Shown: piece after piece, positions 43,243 to 51,863 of the stretch | How the letters are laid out: each line of letters begins with the position of its first letter | Numbering within the stretch: the stretch's first letter is position 1 | NCBI RefSeq assembly: GCF_003670115.1 | Contig: NZ_QQTY01000007.1 | Coordinates: 1 to 64,000 of the forward strand | Reading direction: 5' to 3' | Length of the DNA: 64,000 bases | DNA from: Natronorubrum halophilum | GTDB taxonomy: Archaea; Halobacteriota; Halobacteria; Halobacteriales; Natrialbaceae | Made by a program: the position numbers and the translations under genes | The notes under the pieces: model-generated | What the model was told of the DNA's origin: nothing | Databases searched by the model: none | The model's input: the letters and a program-made list of their open reading frames with translations, nothing else

Positions 43243-44427
43243 CTATTCGTCGTCGCGCTCTACGACTTCGCCGGGGCCCGTCGTCGTCCCGGGCTCCAGT
43301 TTGAGCCCCGGGGTCAGACTCGTGTTGATGCCGGTCTCGACGCCGGCCCCGGCGACGACGCCGAATTTGCGCCGGCCGGTCGAGACGCGCTCGCCTTTCA
43401 CGGTGAACTCGATGTCCGCGCCGTCGTGGCGACGGTTCGCGACGGTCGTTCCAGCGCCGAGGGCGACGTTTCGACCGAGAATACTGTCGCTGACGGATGA
43501 CAGATGATCGATCGACGTCCCCCGCGAGAGGACGCTGTTTTTCACCTCGACTCCGTTACCGACCGAAACGTTCTCCTCGAGCAACGCCGGGCCGCGGACG
43601 ACCGCGTTGGGGCCGACGGTCGCTCCGGATCGAACCAACACCGGCCCCTCGATTACGGCTCCCGGCTTCACCGTCGCGCCCGCTTCGATCACCACGTCGC
43701 CCTCGAGGTGGGCGTCGTCGCTCACCGTTCCGACGAGTCGCCGGTCGAGGTTCGAGAGCTTCCACTCGTTGGCCCGGAGCAACTCCCAGGGACGGCCGAC
43801 GTCCAGCCACCGCTCGAGCGTCACCGGCGTCACTGCGAACTGCTCGAGGACCGTTGCAAGGACGTCGGTAATTTCGTGTTCGCCGCGTTCGCTCTCGGGG
43901 ACGGCGAGCCACTCGCGGGCGTCCGCCGGGAAGGCGTACGCGCCGGCGTTCACGAGGTTCGTCGGCGGATCGGACGGTTTCTCGGTGATGTCGACGATGG
44001 TACCGTCGTCGGTGTCGAGAACGCCGTAGTTCTCCGGATCGTCGACCGCGACGGCACAGACGGCCGGACACTGTTCGAACAGCCGGCCTATCGCTTCCGG
44101 ATCGTACAGGTTGTCTCCGTTCAGCACGACGAAGGGGCCCTCGAGATATTCGCGGGCGGCGGTAACGGCATCTGCCGTGCCCGATTGCTCGGCCTGAACG
44201 GCGTAGGAAACGGGGGTGTCACGATACTCCGAGCCGAAGTACTCCCGGACGGTGTCGCCCTCGTAACCGATCACGAGGACGATTTCGTCCGCTCCGGCGT
44301 CGACGGCCGCATCGACGGTGTGTGCGGCGAGCGGTCTATCGGCGACGGGTAACATCGGTTTCGGCAGCGTTGCGGAGAGTGGACTGATTCGCGTTCCTTT
44401 ACCCGCCGCGAGAACAACGGCTTTCAT
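43243..44427 (-). CDS. Sugar-1-phosphate nucleotidyl/acetyltransferase (GlmU-like)
   Basis: A 394-aa two-domain protein. The nucleotidyltransferase domain has the signature LAAGKGTRISPLSATLPKPM at the N-terminus, EQSGTADAV near residue 84 and LNGDNLYD near 98. From about residue 230 the sequence shows hexapeptide repeats (left-handed beta helix: GDVVIEAGATVKPGAVIEGP) typical of acetyltransferases. Together they match archaeal bifunctional GlmU-type enzymes, which acetylate GlcN-1-P and couple it to UTP. Convergent with glmS, it completes UDP-GlcNAc supply for surface glycans. A nucleotidyltransferase for glucose or mannose is the alternative. Confidence 0.85.
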   Translation of the reverse strand: MKAVVLAAGKGTRISPLSATLPKPMLPVADRPLAAHTVDAAVDAGADEIVLVIGYEGDTVREYFGSEYRDTPVSYAVQAEQSGTADAVTAAREYLEGPFVVLNGDNLYDPEAIGRLFEQCPAVCAVAVDDPENYGVLDTDDGTIVDITEKPSDPPTNLVNAGAYAFPADAREWLAVPESERGEHEITDVLATVLEQFAVTPVTLERWLDVGRPWELLRANEWKLSNLDRRLVGTVSDDAHLEGDVVIEAGATVKPGAVIEGPVLVRSGATVGPNAVVRGPALLEENVSVGNGVEVKNSVLSRGTSIDHLSSVSDSILGRNVALGAGTTVANRRHDGADIEFTVKGERVSTGRRKFGVVAGAGVETGINTSLTPGLKLEPGTTTGPGEVVERDDE

Positions 44428-44926
44428 ACCGGTTTGATACCCCGATCCGGCGGATAATTATCCGGCTGTTACTGACCGCGGGCGGTTTTCGGTCGGTCTC
44501 GGGCGAACCCGACACGCGGTGTACCGTCTGACAACACGATCTGTATACCGATCGTACTCGAGCGATCGATGCCACCGAAATTGATCCAAAACACGAAATT
44601 TGGATAGCTGTCATATCTGGGCTACTCCGACCCACTCGACGAGAGCGGGAATTCCGGTCCATTAATTACAAGAAAAATTGATTGATGCAAACTGCCGTCG
44701 AACGGCGATGCTCGCATCGTCGCTCACGTCACGGCCTGGTGGGAACGCACCCGGTGAAATAGGAGATTATACGACATAAATATTGAATTTCCGGTGTGTC
44801 GAGCCTTGACACTGCTGTTTTCCGAACTGTCTTTCATTGATGACGTTTCGGACCGTGTTTCAAACGAACTTGCATACACCGATATTATGCTGTCTATATT
44901 AAATACCGTTCTATGGCTACGATTTG
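44428..44926. other. Intergenic, AT-rich at the right end
   Basis: No gene seen. AT-rich runs from about 44660 and again at 44880-44905 (TATATTAAATA) give the promoter of the zinc-finger gene at 44927. Confidence 0.5.
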
Positions 44927-45139
44927 ATGATGTCGACGGAATCAACCGATACGAAATGGACACCGATGACGTCCGGCCAGCAAACGACCGCCCCCCGCTG
45001 TGTCAACTGTGGGAACCAAGTTACTCGACAGTTCTCTCGTGTCTTCGGGGACAACCGCGACGTCGTCCACGCCTGTCCCGACTGTGCAACGTATCGAGAG
45101 ATGAAAACGTCCGATTTCATCCCGGAAGAAAAGCGATAA
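44927..45139 (+). CDS. Small zinc-finger protein (DUF7563-like)
   Basis: A 70-aa protein with CVNCG near residue 25 and CPDC near residue 50. The intervening VTRQFSRVFGDN matches the protein encoded at 102-335, its paralogue at the far end of the window. ATG at 44927 (or 44930) is about 25 bp after the TATATTAAATA box at 44893-44904, so the transcript is probably leaderless. Single gene. It probably binds one zinc ion; its role is unknown, but the family is common in haloarchaeal genomes and proviruses. Confidence 0.8.
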   Translation: MMSTESTDTKWTPMTSGQQTTAPRCVNCGNQVTRQFSRVFGDNRDVVHACPDCATYREMKTSDFIPEEKR

Positions 45140-45637
45140 CGACTTCGGTTAGTGTGTTTCGTTGACGACGCTGTTCTCGCCCAGTTTACTGCTGGCCTCC
45201 GCCTCGGTGGTCGGATCGCATCCTCCCGCGTCCTCCGCTCTCGAGACGGGCACGCCGTCGGACGACAGTCGGTGAGCACTCGAGCGATTTCTCGCGACCG
45301 GTGCGTGTCACCGACCGTTCGATCGCGAACGGCGGGTAGTCGTGTCGTCCAGCGGTACCGCTCCACGTCCCGTCGTTCCGGCACCCGAGTCGGCCCCAGT
45401 ATCGAACGAACCCGATTTGAAATCGCGTTAGTGCCTCCCTATATTTTTGAACTGTCGATATCGTATATACGAACCACTCGCGTTGGACCGGTTGTTCATG
45501 CACACAGCGCTACCACCTCGTCGTCGACGGGTCGAGCGTCGCGGCTCCCGCGGGGAGCGACCGAGAACCGAACCGACCGCTCGAGCGCCATCGCGTCGCG
45601 GCGCGGGAGCCGACCCCGTCGATCGACGGGCCGAGCT
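45140..45637. other. Intergenic, no gene seen
   Basis: High-GC DNA with an AT-rich segment at about 45430-45475 that may be the promoter of the gene at 45638. The long plus-strand frame through here is arginine/serine-rich and not coding. Confidence 0.45.
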
Positions 45638-45910
45638 ATGAGCGCGACCGAACCCGACTCCGAAGTCGAGGGTGAGGTCGACGAACCGGAATCGACGACC
45701 TCGCTGGCCGAACTGCCGCCGAGTGCGAAACTCGTCTACAAGGTCCTCGAGTACGAGGGATCGATGACCCAGGAGGAGATCGCCGGGGAGTCCCGGCTCT
45801 GTGCCCGGACCGTTCGGTATGCGCTCGGCAAACTCGAGAACGAGGACCTGGTCACCAGTCGCGTCTGTCTCGAGGACGCCCGCCAATCGAAGTACCGGAT
45901 CGTCGACTGA
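45638..45910 (+). CDS. Winged-helix regulator (MarR/TrmB-like)
   Basis: A 90-aa protein. After an acidic N-terminus, residues about 28-90 form a complete winged helix: SAKLVYKVLEYEGSMTQEEI (helices 1-2), CARTVRYALGKLENEDLV (recognition helix) and a wing DARQSKYRIVD. This is the compact form found in many haloarchaea. ATG at 45638 is chosen because upstream sequence is arginine-rich and non-coding. It is probably a repressor or activator of nearby surface-glycan genes; the operator is unknown. Confidence 0.82.
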   Translation: MSATEPDSEVEGEVDEPESTTSLAELPPSAKLVYKVLEYEGSMTQEEIAGESRLCARTVRYALGKLENEDLVTSRVCLEDARQSKYRIVD

Positions 45911-46043
45911 GTTCGCCGCGCGGTTCGGACGGCCGTGTGTCGATCGTTCGTCCCGCCGTCTCCGATCCGGACGGTTCCGTGTCGACTCGCGTCCACCGTG
46001 TTCGGCCCGAACGGTCGATAGCGATCGCAGCCGTGCCCGCCGA

Positions 46044-47054
46044 CTACCTGAGTTTTCGGTAGCGATCGATCACGTGGTTGAGTCCGAACGTCCCCGACGT
46101 AATTTCGTAGTGGGTCTCGAGTCGCGGGTTGAACTTCGCCTTGTATCGGTTGATGCTCGGAACGCCCGCGCCGACGAGATCGTACTTCTCGAGTCCGTCA
46201 CGGAGTCCATCGCGCATGACGTGCCAGTCGAGGAGGTCGTTGATCGGGAGGTCGAGGTCGGTATCGGGTTTGACGCCCCCTTGCCAGCGGTATCTGGTCG
46301 TCTCGGACTCGACGACCAGTATTCCGCCGACGAACTCGCCGTCGACCCGGCAGACGTAGGGCCGAATCGAGCCCTCGGGCAACTGCTCGTGAACGTCCCG
46401 TGCGAACTGGGGATTCAACTGGAACGATCTGCCTTGGTTCTCGTATCGTTTCGTGACCTGCTCGACGATGTGCTCGACGTCGTCGTTGTCGCCTTCCTCG
46501 ATCACGTAGGCGTCCTCGTCGGCGTTCCGAACGTTGTTCCGCGCGTCGCTGCTGAAGCGTTTCAACAGTTCGTCCTCGGTCCGCTCGAGGTCGACGACGT
46601 AGGTGTAGCCCGGATCGACGTCGTACTCGTTCCACATGAACGGCCGCACGTCGTCGAACTCGGCGGCGACGAACCTGGAGTACAGCGGCGAGATCTCCCG
46701 CTCGATCGTCTCGAAACAGCCCTCGAGGAACCGCTTCGTTCGACGGTCGGCCTTTCGCTGTTTGAGCTTATCGACGTTGAGCAACGACGGCCCGAGGTAA
46801 CACGACCACGAGAACGGGGCCGGCGAAAACACGCCGGTGATGGGGCCCTTGCTGTACTCGAAGACGGGGAAGAGGCCGACGGCTTCCTGCCCTTTGAACC
46901 CGGCTAGCAGGTGAAGCACCGATCCGGTGTCGGCTGCCTGCAGGCGAAGCGCTTCGGCGCGACAGAACGGATTCGTTCCGTCCGATCGCTCGACGTAGCG
47001 GTTCCACTCGTCGGCGTCGGTCCGCGGATCGAGTTCGGTTACCTCGATACTCAT
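46044..47054 (-). CDS. FemAB-like/GNAT acyltransferase
   Basis: A 336-aa protein of the two-GNAT-fold FemAB/BioF2-like type. The motif block RFSSDARNNVRNADED (about residues 165-180) is the conserved peptidyl/acyl-transferase segment, and RYKAKFNPRLETHYEI near residue 305 is the family end (KxxFxP). FemAB relatives in archaea lie in exopolysaccharide regions and probably attach amino-acyl or acyl groups to sugars or lipids. The start is 2 bp after the stop of the phosphatase-family gene at 47057, so the two are one operon. Confidence 0.85.
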   Translation of the reverse strand: MSIEVTELDPRTDADEWNRYVERSDGTNPFCRAEALRLQAADTGSVLHLLAGFKGQEAVGLFPVFEYSKGPITGVFSPAPFSWSCYLGPSLLNVDKLKQRKADRRTKRFLEGCFETIEREISPLYSRFVAAEFDDVRPFMWNEYDVDPGYTYVVDLERTEDELLKRFSSDARNNVRNADEDAYVIEEGDNDDVEHIVEQVTKRYENQGRSFQLNPQFARDVHEQLPEGSIRPYVCRVDGEFVGGILVVESETTRYRWQGGVKPDTDLDLPINDLLDWHVMRDGLRDGLEKYDLVGAGVPSINRYKAKFNPRLETHYEITSGTFGLNHVIDRYRKLR

Positions 47055-47056
47055 CG

Positions 47057-48682
47057 TTAGAGATACCCCAGATCGGAGAGCCGATCTTCGACGGCTGCGT
47101 CATCGGTTTTGGTAATCGGATCCGGTTCGTAGGCCGGATACGCCGCTTCCGTGCCGCCGTCGATAATCGGCAGCGTCGCCCCGTCCATCTCGGTATCGAC
47201 CGGCACGTCGAACAGCGTACAGATCGTCGGCGCGACGTCGAAGAGCGTCGCGTCTTCGAGGACGACCGTTTCGTCGAAATCGGCTCCGGTGGCTGCGACG
47301 ACGCCGGTCCGTTTGTGATTCCACGACTCCATCGGCTCGCCGAACTGCGGTTTGCCGACGTCGGCGACGATCGCGTTATCGAAGCCGGCGGGTACCGTCA
47401 GGATGTCGGGTGCTTTGTCGATGTGCGGGCCGTCGAAGTACGTCTCCCGTGGCTCGACGGCCTCGAACATCGGCTCGCCTCCGGGGGTTCGAACGCCCTC
47501 GAGTTGTTCGATGAGCTCCGACCGGACCGCTTCGTAGTCGGACTCCGGAACCTGCCCGTTCGGCTCTCGGCCTCGAAGGTTGATCCGGACGCCGAGTTCG
47601 CTCTTCGAGCGAACGTACGCCTTCGATTCGGGGAAGTCGACTTGCTCGCTCGCCGCTCGGATCATGTCGTTCGGAACGCGTCTCCCGATCGGCTCTTTCA
47701 GGCCGACCGTATCCAGCGCGTTCGCGACCCGTTGCGTCGTAATTCCGACCTTCGCGGCGAGGTTCATGGCCCTCTCGAGGGGGCTTTCCTCGTGTTTGCC
47801 GGCGTCTTCACCCTCGAGAAGGTCGTTCTCCCAGGCCGTCGACCAGTTCGGCATTCCGTCACCGCCGCTCTGAACCTCGAGGAGGCCCCGCTCCCGGAGG
47901 AACTCGTTGACCCGGAACTCGTCGCCGGGTACCTTTCCGATACCGTGATCGCTGACGACAAGGATTGTGTCCGGATCGGTCGCGTCGATCGTCTCGGCGA
48001 CCTGGCGGTCGACCTCGCGGTAGACGGCCTCGATCGCCGCCCTGTCGCCCGGTCGTTCGTGAAACACGGTATCGGTTTGCTGGAACTGCAGAAAGCCGAA
48101 GCCGGGATCGACCCGCCGGCACAGGTACCGAAACGCCTTCCCGCGCTGTTCGATCGTCCGTTCGTATCCCTCGATCGACTGGTCTGGTGCGTCGGTGCTC
48201 TGTGGATAGACGTGATAGTCGCCACAGGCCAGCTCGACGTCCTCGAGGATCCCCCCCGGATGGCAGGGCGGATCCTCCGGCGCGGTCATGCCGGGGATCA
48301 GAACGCCGTCGAACTCCCGGGCCGGATGGGTCACCGGAACGTTGACGACGACGCTCGAGACCCCGTGTTCGCTCAGTAGCTCCCACACCGGCCGCTCTCG
48401 AACGTGCGTCGAGTTCACTACGTCCCAGTCGTAGCCGTCGAAGGAGAGAAAATCGAAGACGCCGTGTTTTCCCGGATTCTTTCCCGTATACATCGACGGC
48501 CACGCGCTCGCCGTCCACGGCGGAATCTGTGACTCGAGCGGTCCACTGGTCCCGGTCTCGAACAATTCTCGAAGCGTTGGGATCTCACCCGCCTCGAACA
48601 GCGGCTCGAGCACTGACCGACAGCCGGCGTCGAGTCCAACCACGAGTAGACGAAGATCTGTTTCATCGGTCGAATCTCCCAT
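47057..48682 (-). CDS. Alkaline-phosphatase-superfamily protein (second copy)
   Basis: A 541-aa paralogue of the protein encoded at 24900-26492. The N-terminus LLVVGLDAGCRSVLEPLF provides a metal-binding Asp. The nucleophile region is near IPPWTASAWPSMYTG (Thr in 'PWTASAWPS'), and metal ligands lie in LVVSDHGIGKVPG near residue 245. The C-terminus VEDRLSDLGYL repeats the ending of the other copy. It probably hydrolyses or transfers phosphate, sulfate or phosphodiester groups on glycan or lipid substrates. The ATAACAAA element is 27 bp upstream. It is transcribed with the FemAB-like gene. Confidence 0.86.
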   Translation of the reverse strand: MGDSTDETDLRLLVVGLDAGCRSVLEPLFEAGEIPTLRELFETGTSGPLESQIPPWTASAWPSMYTGKNPGKHGVFDFLSFDGYDWDVVNSTHVRERPVWELLSEHGVSSVVVNVPVTHPAREFDGVLIPGMTAPEDPPCHPGGILEDVELACGDYHVYPQSTDAPDQSIEGYERTIEQRGKAFRYLCRRVDPGFGFLQFQQTDTVFHERPGDRAAIEAVYREVDRQVAETIDATDPDTILVVSDHGIGKVPGDEFRVNEFLRERGLLEVQSGGDGMPNWSTAWENDLLEGEDAGKHEESPLERAMNLAAKVGITTQRVANALDTVGLKEPIGRRVPNDMIRAASEQVDFPESKAYVRSKSELGVRINLRGREPNGQVPESDYEAVRSELIEQLEGVRTPGGEPMFEAVEPRETYFDGPHIDKAPDILTVPAGFDNAIVADVGKPQFGEPMESWNHKRTGVVAATGADFDETVVLEDATLFDVAPTICTLFDVPVDTEMDGATLPIIDGGTEAAYPAYEPDPITKTDDAAVEDRLSDLGYL

Positions 48683-48708
48683 GAAGTCATAGGTCGCCCT
48701 ACCCCTGT

Positions 48709-48716
48709 TTTGTTAT
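48709..48716 (-). promoter_or_regulatory. ATAACAAA element upstream of the second phosphatase operon
   Basis: ATAACAAA on the minus strand, 27 bp before the start at 48682. Confidence 0.5.
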
Positions 48717-48908
48717 TTGACTGTTGGGCCCCTGTAAGCACGCACTGTCTACCTATCACCGATTCGTGTGAGTAACGAAATCTGGCGTGTAAGCAACGAT
48801 TGTCCGTGACACCTCCGCAGTATCGCCCAAATCACTAAGGAGACGTTCAGCTATTTTTGACATAGAAATTGTGCTATGTGGCAACATCGTTTCGGGGAGT
48901 CGAAACGT

Positions 48909-50018
48909 ATGATCAGTGAACGTCCGTCGCTGTTCGGCCGGTCGTTGTCCGCGCCACAGTCGGCCGGTATCGGATCGTTCCTCGAGCGCGCCCCGGCCGA
49001 CGTCACCTTTTATGGCTCCGGGAAAGCCGCGCTTTACGACGGACTGTCCGGACTCGTCGAACCCGGAGAGAACGTTCTCATCCCCGCGTACCTTCCCGAT
49101 GCGGTCGGTGAACCCTTCCGCGATCTCGGGCTCGAGGTCCGCCACTACCGCCTGCAGACGAATCTCGCGCCGGATCTCGCCGATATCGAACGACGGCTCG
49201 ACGACGAGACGTGTGCGGTCATGTCCGTCAACTACTTCGGATTCCCACAGCCGGGGCTCGATGAGTTTACGACACTCGTCGACGAGTACGACTGCTACCA
49301 CGTCGACGATAACGCTCACGCGCCGATCAGCGTCGACAACGGGACGGTACTCGGAACCCGCGGCCATCTCGGGATTACGAGCTTCTGGAAGTTGCTGCCG
49401 GTTCCCAACGGGGCGGTCCTCTACTGTACCGACGACACCGTCGCCGAGGCGGTCACCCCCTCGTCGTTCGCCGGCGTCCGCGACCAGCTCGGGGTCGCCG
49501 ACTGTTCGTTCGTTCTCAAGTCGATCGTCACCGACCTGCTCGACACGAACGCCCTGCTCCGCCAGTCGGTCGACGGTCTCGTTTCCGGCGCGGCCCCGTC
49601 GGTTCCGGAACCCGGCATGCGATACGAGGCCGGGAAGACGCCGATGTCGAAGCTCTCGGCGTACATCGCCGAAGACGCGGATCCCGCGACCATTCGAGCC
49701 GCTCGCCGGGATAACTATCTCGCGTGGCAACGCGTGCTCGAGAGTCGCGAGGATATCGAGGTCCTCTACGAATCGCTTCCCGAGGGGATCTGCCCGCAAG
49801 TCTTTCCCGTCCGAACGTCGGCCCCACAGCGGTTGCTCGCAGAACTCGAGCGCTGTGGCGTCGGGACGCACACGTGGCCGCGACTGTCCGCCACCGTTCG
49901 CGAGAACGCGGAGTACGAGGTTGCGACGCAACTGTCCCGGGAGCTCATCGTCCTTCCCGTCCACCAGCATATCGAGCCGTCCTCGATCGAAGCCGTCGGC
50001 GATCGCTTCCGGTGGTGA
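48909..50018 (+). CDS. DegT/DnrJ/EryC1-like aminotransferase
   Basis: A 369-aa PLP-dependent protein of the DegT group. VTFYGSGKAALYDGLSGLV opens the cofactor domain (seen as GSGKAALYDGL). HVDDNAHAP near residue 135 carries the Asp that binds the PLP ring nitrogen. SFWKLLPVPNGAVL near residue 160 holds the expected Schiff-base Lys. DegT enzymes aminate keto sugars on nucleotide carriers. The sequence is divergent from classical members, so the substrate is unclear. ATG at 48909 follows GGGGAGT; ATG at 48876 would add 11 residues. It is the last gene of the surface-glycan region. Confidence 0.8.
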   Translation: MISERPSLFGRSLSAPQSAGIGSFLERAPADVTFYGSGKAALYDGLSGLVEPGENVLIPAYLPDAVGEPFRDLGLEVRHYRLQTNLAPDLADIERRLDDETCAVMSVNYFGFPQPGLDEFTTLVDEYDCYHVDDNAHAPISVDNGTVLGTRGHLGITSFWKLLPVPNGAVLYCTDDTVAEAVTPSSFAGVRDQLGVADCSFVLKSIVTDLLDTNALLRQSVDGLVSGAAPSVPEPGMRYEAGKTPMSKLSAYIAEDADPATIRAARRDNYLAWQRVLESREDIEVLYESLPEGICPQVFPVRTSAPQRLLAELERCGVGTHTWPRLSATVRENAEYEVATQLSRELIVLPVHQHIEPSSIEAVGDRFRW

Positions 50019-50023
50019 CGCGT

Positions 50024-51748
50024 CTACTCGGCGTTCGCGTTCGCCATCGCGGTGAGCTTCGATCGCACGCCGTCGCTGAGCGTGTAGGTCCGCTTGCCGG
50101 GCCGGTCGAGGATCCCTTCCGTCCGCAACTCCGAGCAGAGCCCCTGGACTGCAACCGCCGAGCGCCCGACCCTGTTGGCGACGGTCTTCGTCTCGAGGGG
50201 TTCGTCTCGAGCCAGTACGACGAGCGCTTGTCGGGCCGTCGTCGCGGTACACTGCGATCGCTCGGCCGCACGCGTGAGTCGGTCGTCGATCCACTCGCCT
50301 TCGAACAGCTCCTCGGGAGCCGCCGATTCCGTCGCGGTGGTAATGTCCGATCGGCTATCGGCACCGTCTGAGGACGCGCTGTCGACCGACGTGTAGCCGA
50401 ACTCGATGTCGTTGCCGCCGGCCTGGACGATCTCCGCCATCGACTTCGATTCCGACTCCGCTGTCGAGCCCGATTCCGCTACCGAGTTCGCTTCTCGTTT
50501 CGTATCGTGTTCGCGAACTCGCTCCCGCAGTCGCTCGTTTTCTTCCCGTAACCGCTCCATCGTATCCGTCCGCGACGCGAGTTTCGCTTCGAGCGTCTCG
50601 ATCCGCTCGCCTCGCGCTTCGAGTTCGTCCTCGAGTTCGTCCCGCTCGGCCTCGAGGTCGAGGAGTTCGTCGTGGAGCCGACGGCGCTCCTCCTCGTCGC
50701 CCGGCAGTTCCGTCTGGACCGTCTCCGGTTGCATCAACGCGTCCGCCATCTGCTTGGCCGCACTCGAGACGTCCCGCGCCGACTCGAGTTCGTTTTCGAG
50801 GGTCTCGATGCGTTTCTCCTTCTTCTCGAGTTCGTTCTCGAGTTCGATGATCCGATCCTCTTCGCGTTGCTTTCGCTCCGAAATATCCTGCAGGTCGCCG
50901 ACGAGTGCGTCGGAGACGGACTTGAGTTCCGGCCGCTTGAAATCGTCGAGCCCGGGCGTTGCGCCGGCGTCGAAGGTCCGCTTGCGGCGAAACTGGACCT
51001 TCCGAACGTCGACTTCGGTCCAGTCGGTCTGGACGAACGCCTGTCCGTCGTTCAACTCCGAGACGAGTTCCGAGTACTCCGTGTCGATGATCCGGCCGAC
51101 GACGTTCGTATCGTTATCCCAGGTCAGCCGGTGCCAGACGAGCCAGTTCGCCTGCGTGATGAAGTCCTTTTTCACGTCCGCCGGGCGCTGGCTGATGCCC
51201 AGAATCCCGAGACCGTGCTTTCGGCCGCGCTTGCTGATCTTGATCAGTAGCTTCCCCGTCTCGCCGACGCCGCCGCCCTCCGGAATGTACTCGTGGACTT
51301 CCTCGACGACCAGCAGGAAGGGCTTTTTGAGCTTCTTCTCCTTGACAAACAGTTGGCGCGCGATCTTCCGAAGGAGTTCGTTCGCCACGTCCTCGTCGAG
51401 GTAGCCCGAGACGTCGAGGATCACCGGGACGTTCTCCTCGAGGGCGAGCGAGGCCATCTGCTCGGCGTGCTCGGGGCCGATCTGGATGTCACACTCCTCG
51501 TCGGCACCGGCGTGGAGCATCTCGTACTCCTCTTTGAGCCCGTAGTACTCGCCGTCGGTGTCGACGATGAGGAGGGGATAGCCGGCCTCGAGCAACTCCT
51601 CGGCGATGACCGATGCGGTGTTCGACTTCCCCGATCCCGACTTGCCGGTGACGAATCCGCGGCCGGTCAGTAGTTCGACGACGGGCAGTTGCAGATCCGA
51701 TCCGTCGTCCGTTTCGCCGACGAGGATTTCACGCTGGTCGCTCACCGA
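50024..51748 (-). CDS. HerA/FtsK-superfamily ATPase with coiled coil and winged helix
   Basis: A 574-aa protein. Walker A GKSGSGKS is at residues 34-41, VDTDGEYYGL follows, and Walker B is LLVVEEVHEYIP near residue 150, then GLGILGISQRP (near 185), as in HerA and DUF87 ATPases. Residues about 290-430 are a heptad coiled coil. The C-terminal 75 residues look like a winged helix. HerA-type proteins pump DNA or partner with nucleases. No NurA gene is adjacent. Instead the gene is divergent from parA across the 9-bp repeat array, which suggests a role at that site. GTG at 51748 is chosen; GTG/ATG further upstream would add residues of low quality. Confidence 0.82.
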   Translation of the reverse strand, partial: SVSDQREILVGETDDGSDLQLPVVELLTGRGFVTGKSGSGKSNTASVIAEELLEAGYPLLIVDTDGEYYGLKEEYEMLHAGADEECDIQIGPEHAEQMASLALEENVPVILDVSGYLDEDVANELLRKIARQLFVKEKKLKKPFLLVVEEVHEYIPEGGGVGETGKLLIKISKRGRKHGLGILGISQRPADVKKDFITQANWLVWHRLTWDNDTNVVGRIIDTEYSELVSELNDGQAFVQTDWTEVDVRKVQFRRKRTFDAGATPGLDDFKRPELKSVSDALVGDLQDISERKQREEDRIIELENELEKKEKRIETLENELESARDVSSAAKQMADALMQPETVQTELPGDEEERRRLHDELLDLEAERDELEDELEARGERIETLEAKLASRTDTMERLREENERLRERVREHDTKREANSVAESGSTAESESKSMAEIVQAGGNDIEFGYTSVDSASSDGADSRSDITTATESAAPEELFEGEWIDDRLTRAAERSQCTATTARQALVVLARDEPLETKTVANRVGRSAVAVQGLCSELRTEGILDRPGKRTYTLSDGVRSKLTAMANANAE

Positions 51749-51863
51749 CCCGCCACCCCGCACGCACGCGATTCGTTCATATATCAGTATACTTCGAATA
51801 CGGCACCTTGAATATTGGCCTCGCTGATGCGGAGCGCTCGCCCGGGTAGATCCAGTGGAGGCG

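Noticed and set aside
44724-44963. 79-residue minus-strand frame in AT-rich DNA
   Set aside because: Serine-rich, no domain, and it covers the promoter of the zinc-finger gene.
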